Source: Streptococcus himalayensis
GTDB lineage: Bacteria; Bacillota; Bacilli; Lactobacillales; Streptococcaceae
Assembly (NCBI RefSeq): GCF_001708305.1
Contig: NZ_CP016953.1
Coordinates: forward strand, 475,001-539,000
DNA: 64,000 bases
Direction of reading: 5' to 3'
Below are positions 32,293 through 40,332 of this stretch, one piece after another; the stretch's first letter is position 1, and each line of letters starts with the position of its first letter. The notes beneath the pieces are model-generated. The model was given only the letters and a program-made list of their open reading frames with translations, searched no databases and was not told the DNA's origin. Position numbers and translations under genes: made by a program.

Positions 32293-32335
32293 AAAAACTC
32301 GCTGACATCTTAGCTAAAGATTCCAAGCGAGTTTT
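32293..32335 (-). terminator. terminator of msmK
   Basis: AAAACTCGCT / AGCGAGTTTTT outer stem with an inner CTTTAGCTAAG palindrome, T-run at the end on the reverse strand, about 70 nt after the msmK stop. Confidence 0.75.
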
Positions 32336-32405
32336 AGGCTAATTTATCTGATGCTGCGGCTCAGGAAGGTAAGTATACAGTATCACACGTTCATTTCAAA
32401 CAGAA

Positions 32406-33536
32406 TCAATAGACTGTTTTTTCTGTCTCAGGATCAAAGAAATGAGCCTTATTCAAATCAAATCCAAGCTCTATCTGACTCCCCGCTTTCAAATGATCTC
32501 GCGCATCTACACGCGCGATGAATTCATTGTGTCCTAACTGACAATACAAATGAGCTTCAGAACCAAGTAATTCTGAAACCGAAATGGTCGCTCTCACAAC
32601 TGAATCTGGAAATGTTTTAAGAAATGCAACTTCCATATTCACATCTTCTGGTCGAATACCAAAAATCAGTTTCTTACCTGCATAGCCTTTATCGCGTAGT
32701 ACTTTAAGGCAACCTTCAGGTACCTTCAACCGCAATTCTTCAGCTACAATTTCATGGCCTTCTAAAGTCACATCCATGAAGTTCATGGCTGGGCTTCCGA
32801 TAAATCCTGCTACAAATTTATTGACTGGGTGATGGTAGAGCTCTTCTGGACTGCCAACTTGCTCAACGCGACCAATCGTTCCTGTACCTGCTTCATTTTT
32901 CGTAGCAGACATGATAACGATACGGTCTGCCAAGGTCATCGCTTCTGTTTGGTCATGGGTTACATAAATCGTAGTCGCACCGATACGACGGTGGATTTTT
33001 GCGATTTCTGCACGCATGGATACCCGCAATTTCGCATCCAAGTTTGACAAAGGCTCATCCATCAAGAATACTTTGGCATCACGGACAATCGCACGTCCCA
33101 TAGCTACCCGCTGACGTTGCCCCCCTGACAAATCTGCTGGTTTTCTTTGCAAGAATTCTGTCAGAGATAGGATTTCCGCAGCTTCGCGTACCCGTTTGTC
33201 GATATCTTCCTTGGAATACTTACGAAGTTTCAGTCCAAAAGCCATGTTATCGTACACTGTCATGTGCGGATATAGGGCATAGTTTTGGAAAACCATGGCA
33301 ATATCCCGGTCTTTTGGAGCTATGTCATTCACCAAGTCTTGGTCGATATACAACTCTCCTTCAGTAATATCTTCAAGCCCAGCAATCATGCGGAGCGTTG
33401 TTGATTTCCCACAGCCAGACGGTCCAACGAAAACGATAAATTCCTTGTCCTTGATATCCAGATTAAAATTTTCAACTGAATAATGTTCACTATTTGGGTA
33501 TTTTTTATAAATACTTTTTAATTTTAATTCGACCAT
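32406..33536 (-). CDS. msmK: sugar ABC transporter ATPase MsmK
   Basis: 376 residues. Energises several CUT1 sugar importers in streptococci. Walker A GPSGCGKST (about 37-45), signature LSGGQRQRVAMGRA, Walker B VFLMDEPLSNLD, H-loop VTHDQTEAM, then the MalK-type regulatory C-terminal domain. Start at 33536 (AAAGGAG 6 nt upstream) rather than an ATG 11 codons earlier. It stands alone with its own promoter and two cre-like sites, fitting a shared ATPase. Its core is nearly identical to the copy at 54021-55157. Confidence 0.92.
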   Translation of the reverse strand: MVELKLKSIYKKYPNSEHYSVENFNLDIKDKEFIVFVGPSGCGKSTTLRMIAGLEDITEGELYIDQDLVNDIAPKDRDIAMVFQNYALYPHMTVYDNMAFGLKLRKYSKEDIDKRVREAAEILSLTEFLQRKPADLSGGQRQRVAMGRAIVRDAKVFLMDEPLSNLDAKLRVSMRAEIAKIHRRIGATTIYVTHDQTEAMTLADRIVIMSATKNEAGTGTIGRVEQVGSPEELYHHPVNKFVAGFIGSPAMNFMDVTLEGHEIVAEELRLKVPEGCLKVLRDKGYAGKKLIFGIRPEDVNMEVAFLKTFPDSVVRATISVSELLGSEAHLYCQLGHNEFIARVDARDHLKAGSQIELGFDLNKAHFFDPETEKTVY

Positions 33537-33554
33537 GGCAACTCCTTTTTGTAT

Positions 33555-33611
33555 GTTAAGCGTTTTCATTTCTATTATATCACTTTTCCTTGTTTAGTCA
33601 AACGTTTGCAT
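33555..33611 (-). promoter_or_regulatory. msmK promoter with two cre-like (CcpA) sites
   Basis: TTGACT (33596-33601) and TATAAT (33574-33579), 16-bp spacer, reverse strand. TGAAAACGCTTAAC (33555-33568) lies just after the -10, and TGCAAACGTTTGAC (33598-33611) overlaps the -35. Each matches 12 of 14 positions of TGNAANCGNTTNCA, so carbon catabolite repression is likely. Confidence 0.7.
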
Positions 33612-34079
33612 AGCTTCTTCTAAAAGTTTACAATAAAAACAAAAAATGATGAGAGTCTCGTTCTCAACCTCCTGAAAGGTCAGATTTTCAACAATTTGGT
33701 GTAATATAGCGAACCTTCAAGCATACTCCATAAAAATCAAAATCTGACTAGGGAGTTTGGGACAAAAAATTTTCACGTTAGAAATTCTATAGCTTCATAT
33801 AGTATCTTTTACTAAAATAGATACAAAAAGCGAACAAAGAGAGAGTTTTAAGATTTTAACTCTTCCTTTGTTCGTTTTTTACTTTTCTAATCAGACTTTT
33901 GTCCCAAACTCGGTGATAGATAAAACTAGCGTAGCTTGTGTCCTAAAAACCGCAGGGATAACTGAGGTTAGCTGAGGATTATTTCATAATCCTTATTTCC
34001 AACCTTCAACAGTTCTCTGGACTGTTGAAGCAAGGTAAATTAACGACGTCAGATTTTGATTGTTGATGAGTATTAAAGA
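33602..34079. other. intergenic region with nested repeat elements
   Basis: About 480 bp without a gene. The outer parts (33724-33752 and about 34035-34079) resemble the two ends of the dispersed repeat seen at 41216-41322. A separate element with perfect inverted ends sits inside (33753-33911). A further hairpin CTTCAACAGT / ACTGTTGAAG lies near 34002-34028. Confidence 0.55.
33753..33911. mobile_element. 159-bp miniature element with 15-bp terminal repeats
   Basis: Perfect terminal inverted repeats GAGTTTGGGACAAAA (33753-33767) and TTTTGTCCCAAACTC (33897-33911), no coding capacity, and an internal imperfect hairpin (33831-33874) flanked by T/A runs that could terminate transcripts on both strands. 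This has the form of a MITE. I see no certain target duplication. Confidence 0.65.
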
Positions 34080-34622
34080 TTATTGAGAAACACGGTAGTA
34101 AAACTGACCTTGCTCCGCAAAACTGTTCATTCCAACACCTGTCCAAATTCTGTCTTTCTTAGAATCAGATGTATCTGTAAAATTCTCATGATTTTCAATC
34201 GTCACACCAGCGGGGATAAATTCGATAAGAAAACCTCCTGTTTCACCTCCATAGATACCTCCTGAAGCCGTTCCATAATCTGTCGCAGATAGACCATAGC
34301 CTTCATAAACATCTGATACAAGACCCTTATCGTCAAAAGTTAAGGTATTTCCTTCTTGGTCCTTCCAGGTACCTTTCACCGTCTGATAAGCCCCATTGAC
34401 TAATTCCGTGATATTCATCTTACTGCTTTCTTCTTTCGTTATTTTTGTAGAACTTGTGCTTCCATCACTACTTGAAGCGCTGTCCATAGCCTTTTCACTA
34501 CTCGAAACTGTCGTCTGAACTTTACTGCTGCTCGCGTCTCCTTCTGGCTGAGCTTGATTTGAACAGGCTCCTAAAACAAGAGCAAGAACAGATAAACCGA
34601 CAAGATAGATTCTTTTTTTCAT
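34080..34622 (-). CDS. lipoprotein with DUF6287-like domain
   Basis: About 180 residues from MKKRIYLVGLSVLALVLGAC, with the lipobox LVLGAC and a Ser-rich linker (about 25-60). The rest resembles streptococcal DUF6287 domains (ELVNGAYQTVKGTWKDQEGN, then LTFDDKGLV). An earlier in-frame start 12 codons up is less likely; the chosen ATG has GGAG 6-9 nt upstream. Surface-exposed, function unknown. Confidence 0.8.
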   Translation of the reverse strand: MKKRIYLVGLSVLALVLGACSNQAQPEGDASSSKVQTTVSSSEKAMDSASSSDGSTSSTKITKEESSKMNITELVNGAYQTVKGTWKDQEGNTLTFDDKGLVSDVYEGYGLSATDYGTASGGIYGGETGGFLIEFIPAGVTIENHENFTDTSDSKKDRIWTGVGMNSFAEQGQFYYRVSQ

Positions 34623-34683
34623 GATTGACTCCTCTCTGTTTACTTTTCCTACTCCCATTATATACCTTTTTATTGTTTAGAGC

Positions 34684-34711
34684 AAAAAAAGCCGAGTTTT
34701 CTCGACTTTTT
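34684..34711 (-). terminator. terminator of the marR-DUF1304 operon
   Basis: GTCGAG-AAAA-CTCGGC stem followed by TTTTTTT on the reverse strand, immediately after the DUF1304 stop. Confidence 0.85.
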
Positions 34712-34713
34712 CT

Positions 34714-35076
34714 TTACTTCAACAACAAAATGCTCAAAAGAGCTAAAATAGCTGGGCCACCTTGTTTGAGGAGAATAGACTTATTAGAGGTTGCTGCTCC
34801 ATAAAGGGCAGCGCCAATCACATACAGGACAAAAATCGTAACGATTTCCAAGCTGTGTGAAATGAAAATCCCGTAGAGAAGAAAAATTGCTAACAAGCCA
34901 TTGTAAATGCCTTGATTTTTAAAGAGAACCGTCACAGAGGGGCGAGCTAGCTCATCCTTAGCCATATTGAAAGTCTGACTAGTCTTGTCAGAAGTAGTGG
35001 CAATAGTCTCTAAGTAAAAAATATAGAGGTGCTCAAGGGCAACAAGAGTTGCTAAAATAGTCGTAATCAGGGACAT
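34714..35076 (-). CDS. DUF1304 family membrane protein
   Basis: 120 residues, four predicted membrane helices, starting MSLITTILATLVALEHLYIF, with the NQGIYNGLLAIFLLYG segment typical of DUF1304. Function unknown. 15 nt after the MarR gene, so probably controlled by it. Confidence 0.85.
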   Translation of the reverse strand: MSLITTILATLVALEHLYIFYLETIATTSDKTSQTFNMAKDELARPSVTVLFKNQGIYNGLLAIFLLYGIFISHSLEIVTIFVLYVIGAALYGAATSNKSILLKQGGPAILALLSILLLK

Positions 35077-35091
35077 AGGATTTCCTTCTTT

Positions 35092-35526
35092 CTAATCTTT
35101 TTCAATAGCAAGATTTTCCAAACCAACAACCAGCTTATCCAGCAAGGTTTGAAGGGTGATACTTTCCTCCTCGGAGAGAACCCCTTCCATTTGCTCTTTT
35201 ACGGCCAAGTGATGACTGGGCGGTGCAGTGATAAGCTGTTCTTTGGCAAAATCCGTCACATCAACCAGAATTTCACGCTGATTTTTGGGATTGCGCGTTC
35301 TGCTCACATAACCTTTTTCTTCTAAAATCTTAAAATGCCGAGTCAGGGCTGCCTGATCGATTTTTAGAGCGTTCTGAACCTGAATCTGGTTACAAGGTGC
35401 CTCTTTTAACAAGACCTGCAATAACTCATAGCGTGTCAAACTGATGCCCAAGCCTTTTTCAAACAACTGAGTCACCGCTTGATCCGTTACATGAAGCTGG
35501 TAGAGAATGTGATGGATGGCTGTCAT
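35092..35526 (-). CDS. MarR family transcriptional regulator
   Basis: 144 residues, winged helix with QNALKIDQAALTRHFKILEE (recognition region, about 48-67) and the wing GYVSRTRNPKNQREILVDVT. First gene of a two-gene operon with DUF1304. The 35-bp palindrome in its promoter is likely its own operator, so autoregulation is expected. The ligand is unknown. Confidence 0.9.
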   Translation of the reverse strand: MTAIHHILYQLHVTDQAVTQLFEKGLGISLTRYELLQVLLKEAPCNQIQVQNALKIDQAALTRHFKILEEKGYVSRTRNPKNQREILVDVTDFAKEQLITAPPSHHLAVKEQMEGVLSEEESITLQTLLDKLVVGLENLAIEKD

Positions 35527-35540
35527 GCTATTTCCTTTTT

Positions 35541-35575
35541 ATAATTGATTTGTCAATCATTGACTAGTCAATTAT
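35541..35575 (-). promoter_or_regulatory. 35-bp palindromic operator of the marR operon
   Basis: ATAATTGA-nnn-GTCAAT-C-ATTGAC-nnn-TCAATTAT is symmetric about 35558 and ends 15 nt before the start codon. It contains TTGAC half-sites that could serve as -35 elements, so a bound regulator would block RNA polymerase. Confidence 0.75.
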
Positions 35576-35589
35576 AAACCGCCAAAAAG

Positions 35590-35616
35590 AAAAAATCAAG
35601 CTATTTGCTTGATTTT
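35590..35616 (-). terminator. terminator of the second LPXTG gene
   Basis: AAAATCAAGC-AAATA-GCTTGATTTT stem followed by T-rich DNA on the reverse strand, right after the stop. Confidence 0.8.
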
Positions 35617-35625
35617 CTGAAAAAC

Positions 35626-36951
35626 TTAGTTTGATTTACGTGAATAGGCTAATCCCAACATACTTAATAATCCTGCTCCTACAAAGCCTAATAAACTCAC
35701 ATGATCCCCTGTTTTTGGAAGTAGTTTACCTTTTTCAGATTTTGCAGCTGTTTGGCTAGTACTGCTAGCATTCTCTGGTTCGTAAACAATACCATATTGA
35801 GAGAACTGGCTCATGGTAAAAATGACTTGATTAGTCCTTGCATCGTAACGAAACGCAAGATCTTCTATCGTACCTGTCTCTGGCAAGTAATAAATGACTT
35901 TTAAGACTTTTCTTCCTTTTGCAACTGGAAGTGTCACTGTAGCATTCTCACTGAACTGCACTACATTGCCATTTTCATCCAGAGGATTAATGTCATACAA
36001 ATCGACATCCTTCATCGAAAGTCCATTTGGTAATTGTGCATTTGTGACTGGCGTACTACGAATACTCTTAATACGCTCAGCATCTTGGCTTGATACAGTC
36101 ACCGTCACACCCGCTGATGAACCTTGAAGAACAGATGGAGCTGATGGTGCACCTAGCGGAATTTCAGCTATTAAAGTGCTATCTGTACCCACAGGTTGGC
36201 TCGTCGTAGTTCCTGATGGGCTAGCTACTGTCTCTGATGGTTGAGCGCTGTTCTCCTTATCTATTGGAAGAGGCACATTTTTCTTAGGAATCGAGCCGTG
36301 CTCTGCTTTATAGTCTGCCCAAGCTTTAGCAAATGTATGAATATAATCATAAGCTGATACACCTCTACCAATAGTCTCTGCAAGTTTTCCATCAGGTTTA
36401 GTTAAACGAAATTTATAGGGAGGAATTTTATCTTGCTCGGTCACTATATAATCCGACAATTCTTCAAAAGATAAGCCATATTCGGCTAAGATAACTTGTA
36501 AATCGTAACTAGAATCTTCTTTTTGGACCTTTCCTTGAAGATAGGTATCCAAAGCCTGTTCTAAACGTTCTCGTTTCGTCTTCAGTTCTGACTCAATTTT
36601 ACCTAGCTGAGGTTCTTTTTCTGCAAGTTGCTTTCTCAATTCTTGCTTTTCTTCTTCTGTTAACTGTTTCCAATCAACATCATAAGTTCTGAGACCTCCT
36701 TCGGGTATAGGTTCTTTATTTGGATCTGTATCCAATAATCTAAATTTTAAAACACCAACCTCATATTCAAGTGATTGTTTCAGTAGCCATAATTGCTCCA
36801 ATTCTTGATTTAACTGTGCAATTTCTGCTAAAGAATCCGACGATGTTTGCATAGGAACGCCATTTTCCTCTGCATAAACCCCGACAAGCGGACTAATAGT
36901 ATTTAATACGGTTATAGTCGTCAAGCTTACAGCAATTTTTTTAATATTCAT
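35626..36951 (-). CDS. LPXTG cell-wall anchored protein
   Basis: 441 residues, unrecognised. Signal peptide about 1-27 (VGVYAEE), a charged coiled-coil-like region (about 40-150, many Glu/Lys/Leu), a Pro/Ser/Thr linker (about 230-265), a compact domain about 280-395 (APSAPSVLQGSSAGVTVTVS to FTMSQFSQYGIVYEP), then LPKTGD (about 410), a hydrophobic segment and YSRKSN. Divergent from the XRE regulator, which might control it. Confidence 0.8.
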   Translation of the reverse strand: MNIKKIAVSLTTITVLNTISPLVGVYAEENGVPMQTSSDSLAEIAQLNQELEQLWLLKQSLEYEVGVLKFRLLDTDPNKEPIPEGGLRTYDVDWKQLTEEEKQELRKQLAEKEPQLGKIESELKTKRERLEQALDTYLQGKVQKEDSSYDLQVILAEYGLSFEELSDYIVTEQDKIPPYKFRLTKPDGKLAETIGRGVSAYDYIHTFAKAWADYKAEHGSIPKKNVPLPIDKENSAQPSETVASPSGTTTSQPVGTDSTLIAEIPLGAPSAPSVLQGSSAGVTVTVSSQDAERIKSIRSTPVTNAQLPNGLSMKDVDLYDINPLDENGNVVQFSENATVTLPVAKGRKVLKVIYYLPETGTIEDLAFRYDARTNQVIFTMSQFSQYGIVYEPENASSTSQTAAKSEKGKLLPKTGDHVSLLGFVGAGLLSMLGLAYSRKSN

Positions 36952-37057
36952 CTTATTCTCCTTTTGGCTATATAATATTGTTTTGAGACTATTTTATCAC
37001 AAAATATAGTTTGCGGTCAAATATTTTTATTATTTTTATAGTCTGTAAGTAGGTTCT

Positions 37058-37087
37058 TTGTCACCCAAAATACCTGTATCATAGAAT
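37058..37087 (+). promoter_or_regulatory. promoter of the XRE regulator
   Basis: TTGTCA (37058-37063) and TAGAAT (37082-37087) with an 18-bp spacer, 13 nt before the start codon. The divergent LPXTG promoter must lie in the AT-rich 36960-37050 stretch. Confidence 0.55.
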
Positions 37088-37100
37088 AAAAGGAAAGAAC

Positions 37101-37448
37101 ATGACGAATTACAATTTACAAAAATACATAGGTTCTCGAGTAAGGGTTTTGCGAAAACGGAGAAAAATGAGCCAGCAACACCTTAGTGAATCTGCTGATG
37201 TGGGTACTGATTACATCTCAACACTCGAAACCAAAGGTTCCAACATTAAAATTGATACCCTAGAAAAAATCATTATTGGACTAGAGGCAAGCCCAGCTGA
37301 ATTTTTCCAATTTCATACTAACCTCGAGAATCCTGACTTATTGGAGTTTGTAGAAGAAATCTCTACGCTAGATTCAGAAGAACAAAAGGAATTACTCCAT
37401 TCTTTTAAAACAATTCTATCTATTATAAAACAGAAAAAGGCAGATTAG
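37101..37448 (+). CDS. XRE-family transcriptional regulator
   Basis: 115 residues with an N-terminal Cro/CI helix-turn-helix (about 8-63: VRVLRKRRKMSQQHLSESAD, then YISTLETKGSNIKI) and a short acidic C-terminal helix. Divergently placed to the LPXTG gene. Ribosome-binding site AAAGGAAAG. Confidence 0.85.
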   Translation: MTNYNLQKYIGSRVRVLRKRRKMSQQHLSESADVGTDYISTLETKGSNIKIDTLEKIIIGLEASPAEFFQFHTNLENPDLLEFVEEISTLDSEEQKELLHSFKTILSIIKQKKAD

Positions 37449-37499
37449 TGTACCGACCTCCCTATTGTTAGATTTTGGTCTAACTTTTGGGAGCGTACA
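37449..37499. terminator. bidirectional hairpin between convergent genes
   Basis: A long symmetric repeat: TGTAC, CTCCC and GTTAGA on one side, TCTAAC, GGGAG and GTACA on the other, around TTTTGG. It sits between the XRE gene and the HAD gene. Confidence 0.6.
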
Positions 37500-37519
37500 T
37501 AAAATCCACCTTTTTATTT

Positions 37520-38128
37520 TTATATCTTCAAAGTTTTGATATCCAATAATATCGAAATTTCCTGATTGACAGGTGATGGGTAGGCTTGAAAATTAATACT
37601 TTGAATACCGGCATGGATTGCTACCTCCACATCCAGCCGACGGTCCCCGATGTAGTAGGTGCTAGCCTTGTCTAAATCATATTTCTCCACTAGATAATCA
37701 ATGGCAGCTGGATGAGGCTTTCTCGCAAAGCCATCTGCACTGGTCACAATTTTCGTGAAATACTGGGCAATCCCCAAATCAGCTAAGACCTGATGGGCAT
37801 TGGCTCCCTTGTGGGTGTAGACAAAGTTAGCAATTCCTGCGTCTTCTGCCCAAGTCAACACTTCTTTGGCCCCTGCCATTAGATGAATCTGCGCATTTTT
37901 CTCCTGCAAGCTACTACCGCGGTAGGCATTCAGCTTACGTGCGTCCAAATCATTTTCTGCCGCTACCTTTTCTAGCAATTCCCAGACCGAATGCTGTAAA
38001 ATAAAGCTCCGAATCGCCTCACGATTAAACTCCAAGTCATAATGAGCATAGGTTTCCTCAATACCTGCCAAAATCGCATCATAGGAATCCAGTAAGGTGC
38101 CGTCTAAATCCCAAATAAAGCTCGTCAT
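37520..38128 (-). CDS. HAD-superfamily hydrolase
   Basis: 202 residues from MTSFIWDLDGTLLDSYDAIL. Motif I DLDGTLLDSYDA supplies the nucleophile and acid Asp; motif II VYTHKG supplies the Thr; motif IV YIGDRRLDVEVA supplies the metal Asp. Cof-independent phosphatase of the PGP/beta-PGM type. AAAGGAGG lies 6 nt before this ATG, so I prefer it to the start 7 codons earlier. Confidence 0.88.
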   Translation of the reverse strand: MTSFIWDLDGTLLDSYDAILAGIEETYAHYDLEFNREAIRSFILQHSVWELLEKVAAENDLDARKLNAYRGSSLQEKNAQIHLMAGAKEVLTWAEDAGIANFVYTHKGANAHQVLADLGIAQYFTKIVTSADGFARKPHPAAIDYLVEKYDLDKASTYYIGDRRLDVEVAIHAGIQSINFQAYPSPVNQEISILLDIKTLKI

Positions 38129-38224
38129 ATCGTCCTCCTTTGTTTTCATTGAAAAAATACTATCTATGATATACCTAGTGTAGCTTAAATTTTAGAATGC
38201 TGGAACTTGTTACGCAGACCTAGC

Positions 38225-38345
38225 ACTTTTTGGGAGTGGGACTCAATCGTTATTTCGAAGAAATCGATTTTCCTCACTCCTTTATCTTTAGGTTCAGGCT
38301 AAACGAATCCACTGGATTCGTTTACTCCCACCCACCACCACAAGT
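38225..38345. repeat. hairpin-rich inverted repeat unit
   Basis: Outer arms GGGAGTGGGA and TACTCCCACCC enclose the palindrome TAAACGAATCCA-CTGGATTCGTTTA. A closely related palindrome AAACAATCCACTGGATTGTTT occurs at 50403-50423 in the sialic-acid operon. Confidence 0.55.
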
Positions 38346-38544
38346 TGACTGGCTTTCACAATTGAGAATTGCGAAAGGTTGGAAATAGAGCTAGCGAACA
38401 TTTCGCTAACCTCTTCTACTAGAATGTTGATTTATCAACGTTCTACAAACCAGACAACTTGTGATAGTTTGCAATATGGCTATAACTCTCGGTATTTCTT
38501 GAAGTAGTTCATGCTCTAGACAATACTGGACTTCCTGCGAAATT

Positions 38545-38985
38545 GCAAACCTAACTCTCTGTTGATAATTCCAGCAATGAAATACATTCATAATCCCAAC
38601 CATTTACGATGATGGCGATAAGGTATCAAAAAGACTTTGAAGGTTTTGAATGTGCAAAGATATTTTCTATCTTGATTCTGACCCTTGAAAGCAAGCAATT
38701 ATAAATTTACTTAATTCCCGTGGTGTCTGTTCCCCCTAGGTTCACAATCACTTGTTCTTTTAGGGCATGAAATTTTTTCTTACCAGAGTAACTAGGAAGA
38801 TTACTTTTTTAAGGCGGTTTCTCTTGACTTCTGTCGCATCAACGATAACCGTTTCCTCTGCTTTCATACTTCAGTTGATGTGCTTTCTATCAACACGACC
38901 AATATAACTTCAAATATAGAGCGTTCAAGACCAATAAGACGCTTAAAATGAGGTTCACTTAATGTTTTACTTGCTTCATCATTCC
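38545..38985 (-). pseudogene. IS5-family transposase remnant (IS1381-like)
   Basis: Reverse-strand frames give ETVIVDATEVK, YSGKKKFHALKEQVIVNLGG and, further on, FKVFLIPYRHHRKWLGL...FIAGIINREL, which match the middle and C-terminal end of IS1381-type DDE transposases. Frame shifts and stops separate the pieces. No terminal repeats found. Limits are approximate. Confidence 0.75.
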
Positions 38986-39095
38986 TAACTTTATTATATC
39001 ACTTTGTTTGACAAGGAGTCTATTCTATAAATCCACTAAAAAGAAACACCGTTTTTAGCAAAACAAATGAATACGTTATTTTACTATAGGTATGC

Positions 39096-39101
39096 TATAA
39101 T
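39096..39101 (+). promoter_or_regulatory. -10 of the interrupted secreted-protein gene
   Basis: TGCTATAAT is an extended -10 (39093-39101) 35 nt before the start codon; the -35 is not obvious. Confidence 0.5.
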
Positions 39102-39135
39102 ATTCTCTATTAAAATAGAACGAAAAAGAGGAAAT

Positions 39136-39537
39136 ATGAAACAGAAAACAACTCTATTGCATTCTCTTGGGCTAACACTTTTTAGTACTACTTTACTATT
39201 GAATATTGAGCATGTAGCTTTTGCCGATGATTCAATGAATGTGACCGACAGCTATATTGATTACAATTCAGATTCTTCTCCGCAAACACTTGATTCATCC
39301 ATTGAAGCTGCATTGCAAAATGGGGTTATCCTAGTTGAGACTGAAGAATAAGTATTTCATAATAAGAATGCAGCCAATCAAGATACTAAGTTACAAATCA
39401 ACGCTATCAACCAAGTAATAGAATCCTCTAAAAGTGAACATCCAAAATATCATCAAGAACTACAAAATTACCAAACTTATCTTGAGGAGACCATCACTAA
39501 AATTGGTGAAACAGAAAAGCAAAAAACACAATTATAA
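39136..39537 (+). pseudogene. secreted small protein gene with a premature stop
   Basis: Starts MKQKTTLLHSLGLTLFSTTL with a signal peptide ending HVAFA-DD and a good ribosome-binding site (GAGGAAAT). The frame is closed by TAA at 39349-39351 after ETEE, then stays open in the same frame for 61 further codons (VFHNKNAANQDTKL... to KQKTQL, stop at 39535-39537). The downstream part is hydrophilic, rich in Gln/Asn/Lys/Glu, as a secreted protein tail would be. A single base change would join the two halves into about 133 residues. Not a family I recognise. Confidence 0.65.
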
Positions 39538-39642
39538 ACTAAAACTAGTCAACATTTATTTGATATGGTAAAAACTTTTTTTCTAAATTATTACCTAAAA
39601 AGAAAAATTAACCCCTAATAAAGCTAAGAAAAGAAGGTAATC

Positions 39643-40323
39643 ATGTCACTAAGAAAACTACTTAAACAGCTATTTTTATCTACAATAATATCTATGCTAT
39701 CAACGTTTTGGTTATACAACCATTTGGGAACTCACACTGTCTATTACTTTAAGCACTCCCACCTTACCCCTAAAAAAGGCATTCCGTTTATATTAGTTGA
39801 TTATTTATATTATCATATAAATCCAGACTTTGTAGAAAGAAAATCAGAAAATGGGATATTTAGATACTCTTATGATGGTATTAATTACATTACATACCTC
39901 CATTTAAAAGATAGTGAGAATTATAGCTATTCATTGTCACAAGTTAATTATTTTAATTATAAATATAAACTAAGAATGCCAGATCCATTAAAAACTGATG
40001 GAGAAAATGCGTATTACTTCTTTGATCGTAATTTTAATCCTTTAGAAAAAACACATTATCCAAGTAATAGCGTCAAGCAAACCTCCTTTTCTGACGAGGA
40101 AAAACATTTAATGTATCAAACCACTAATCAAACTGCTAGCCAATTATTGGATAATCTCCCCACTCCTATCATCGATTTACAGTGGTTCTTTGATTGGACT
40201 TATAAAGGACATAAAATAGTGAAAATTTTTCTACTATCCTTTCTAATGACGAATTGCTTGACTGGCATTAAAATATGGTGGAAGCGAAGATTAAAAAGAA
40301 ACAGTGATACATCAAGTCAATAG
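39643..40323 (+). CDS. orphan membrane protein, upstream member of a pair
   Basis: 226 residues, unrecognised. One membrane segment near the N-terminus (about 8-25, FLSTIISMLSTFWLYNHLG), an extracellular Tyr-rich domain, and a second hydrophobic stretch near the C-terminus (about 195-212) followed by a basic tail. AAGAAGG ribosome-binding site. Nine bases separate it from the next gene, and both share a short C-terminal motif (LLD..L..PI..LQ.F....YK), so they may be diverged duplicates. Lower GC than the housekeeping genes nearby. Confidence 0.6.
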   Translation: MSLRKLLKQLFLSTIISMLSTFWLYNHLGTHTVYYFKHSHLTPKKGIPFILVDYLYYHINPDFVERKSENGIFRYSYDGINYITYLHLKDSENYSYSLSQVNYFNYKYKLRMPDPLKTDGENAYYFFDRNFNPLEKTHYPSNSVKQTSFSDEEKHLMYQTTNQTASQLLDNLPTPIIDLQWFFDWTYKGHKIVKIFLLSFLMTNCLTGIKIWWKRRLKRNSDTSSQ

Positions 40324-40332
40324 GAAACAAAC

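Larger units (their letters stand above)
38129..39066. other. gene-poor region with a transposase remnant and hairpins
   Basis: Apart from the IS5-type remnant (38545-38985), it contains a run of hairpins at 38225-38345: GGGAGTGGGA / TACTCCCACCC and TAAACGAATCCA / TGGATTCGTTTA. No intact gene is visible. Confidence 0.55.

Noticed and set aside
38406..38603. A 65-codon frame next to the IS5 remnant
   Set aside because: It reads through the end of the transposase remnant in the wrong frame; the correct frame gives recognisable transposase residues.
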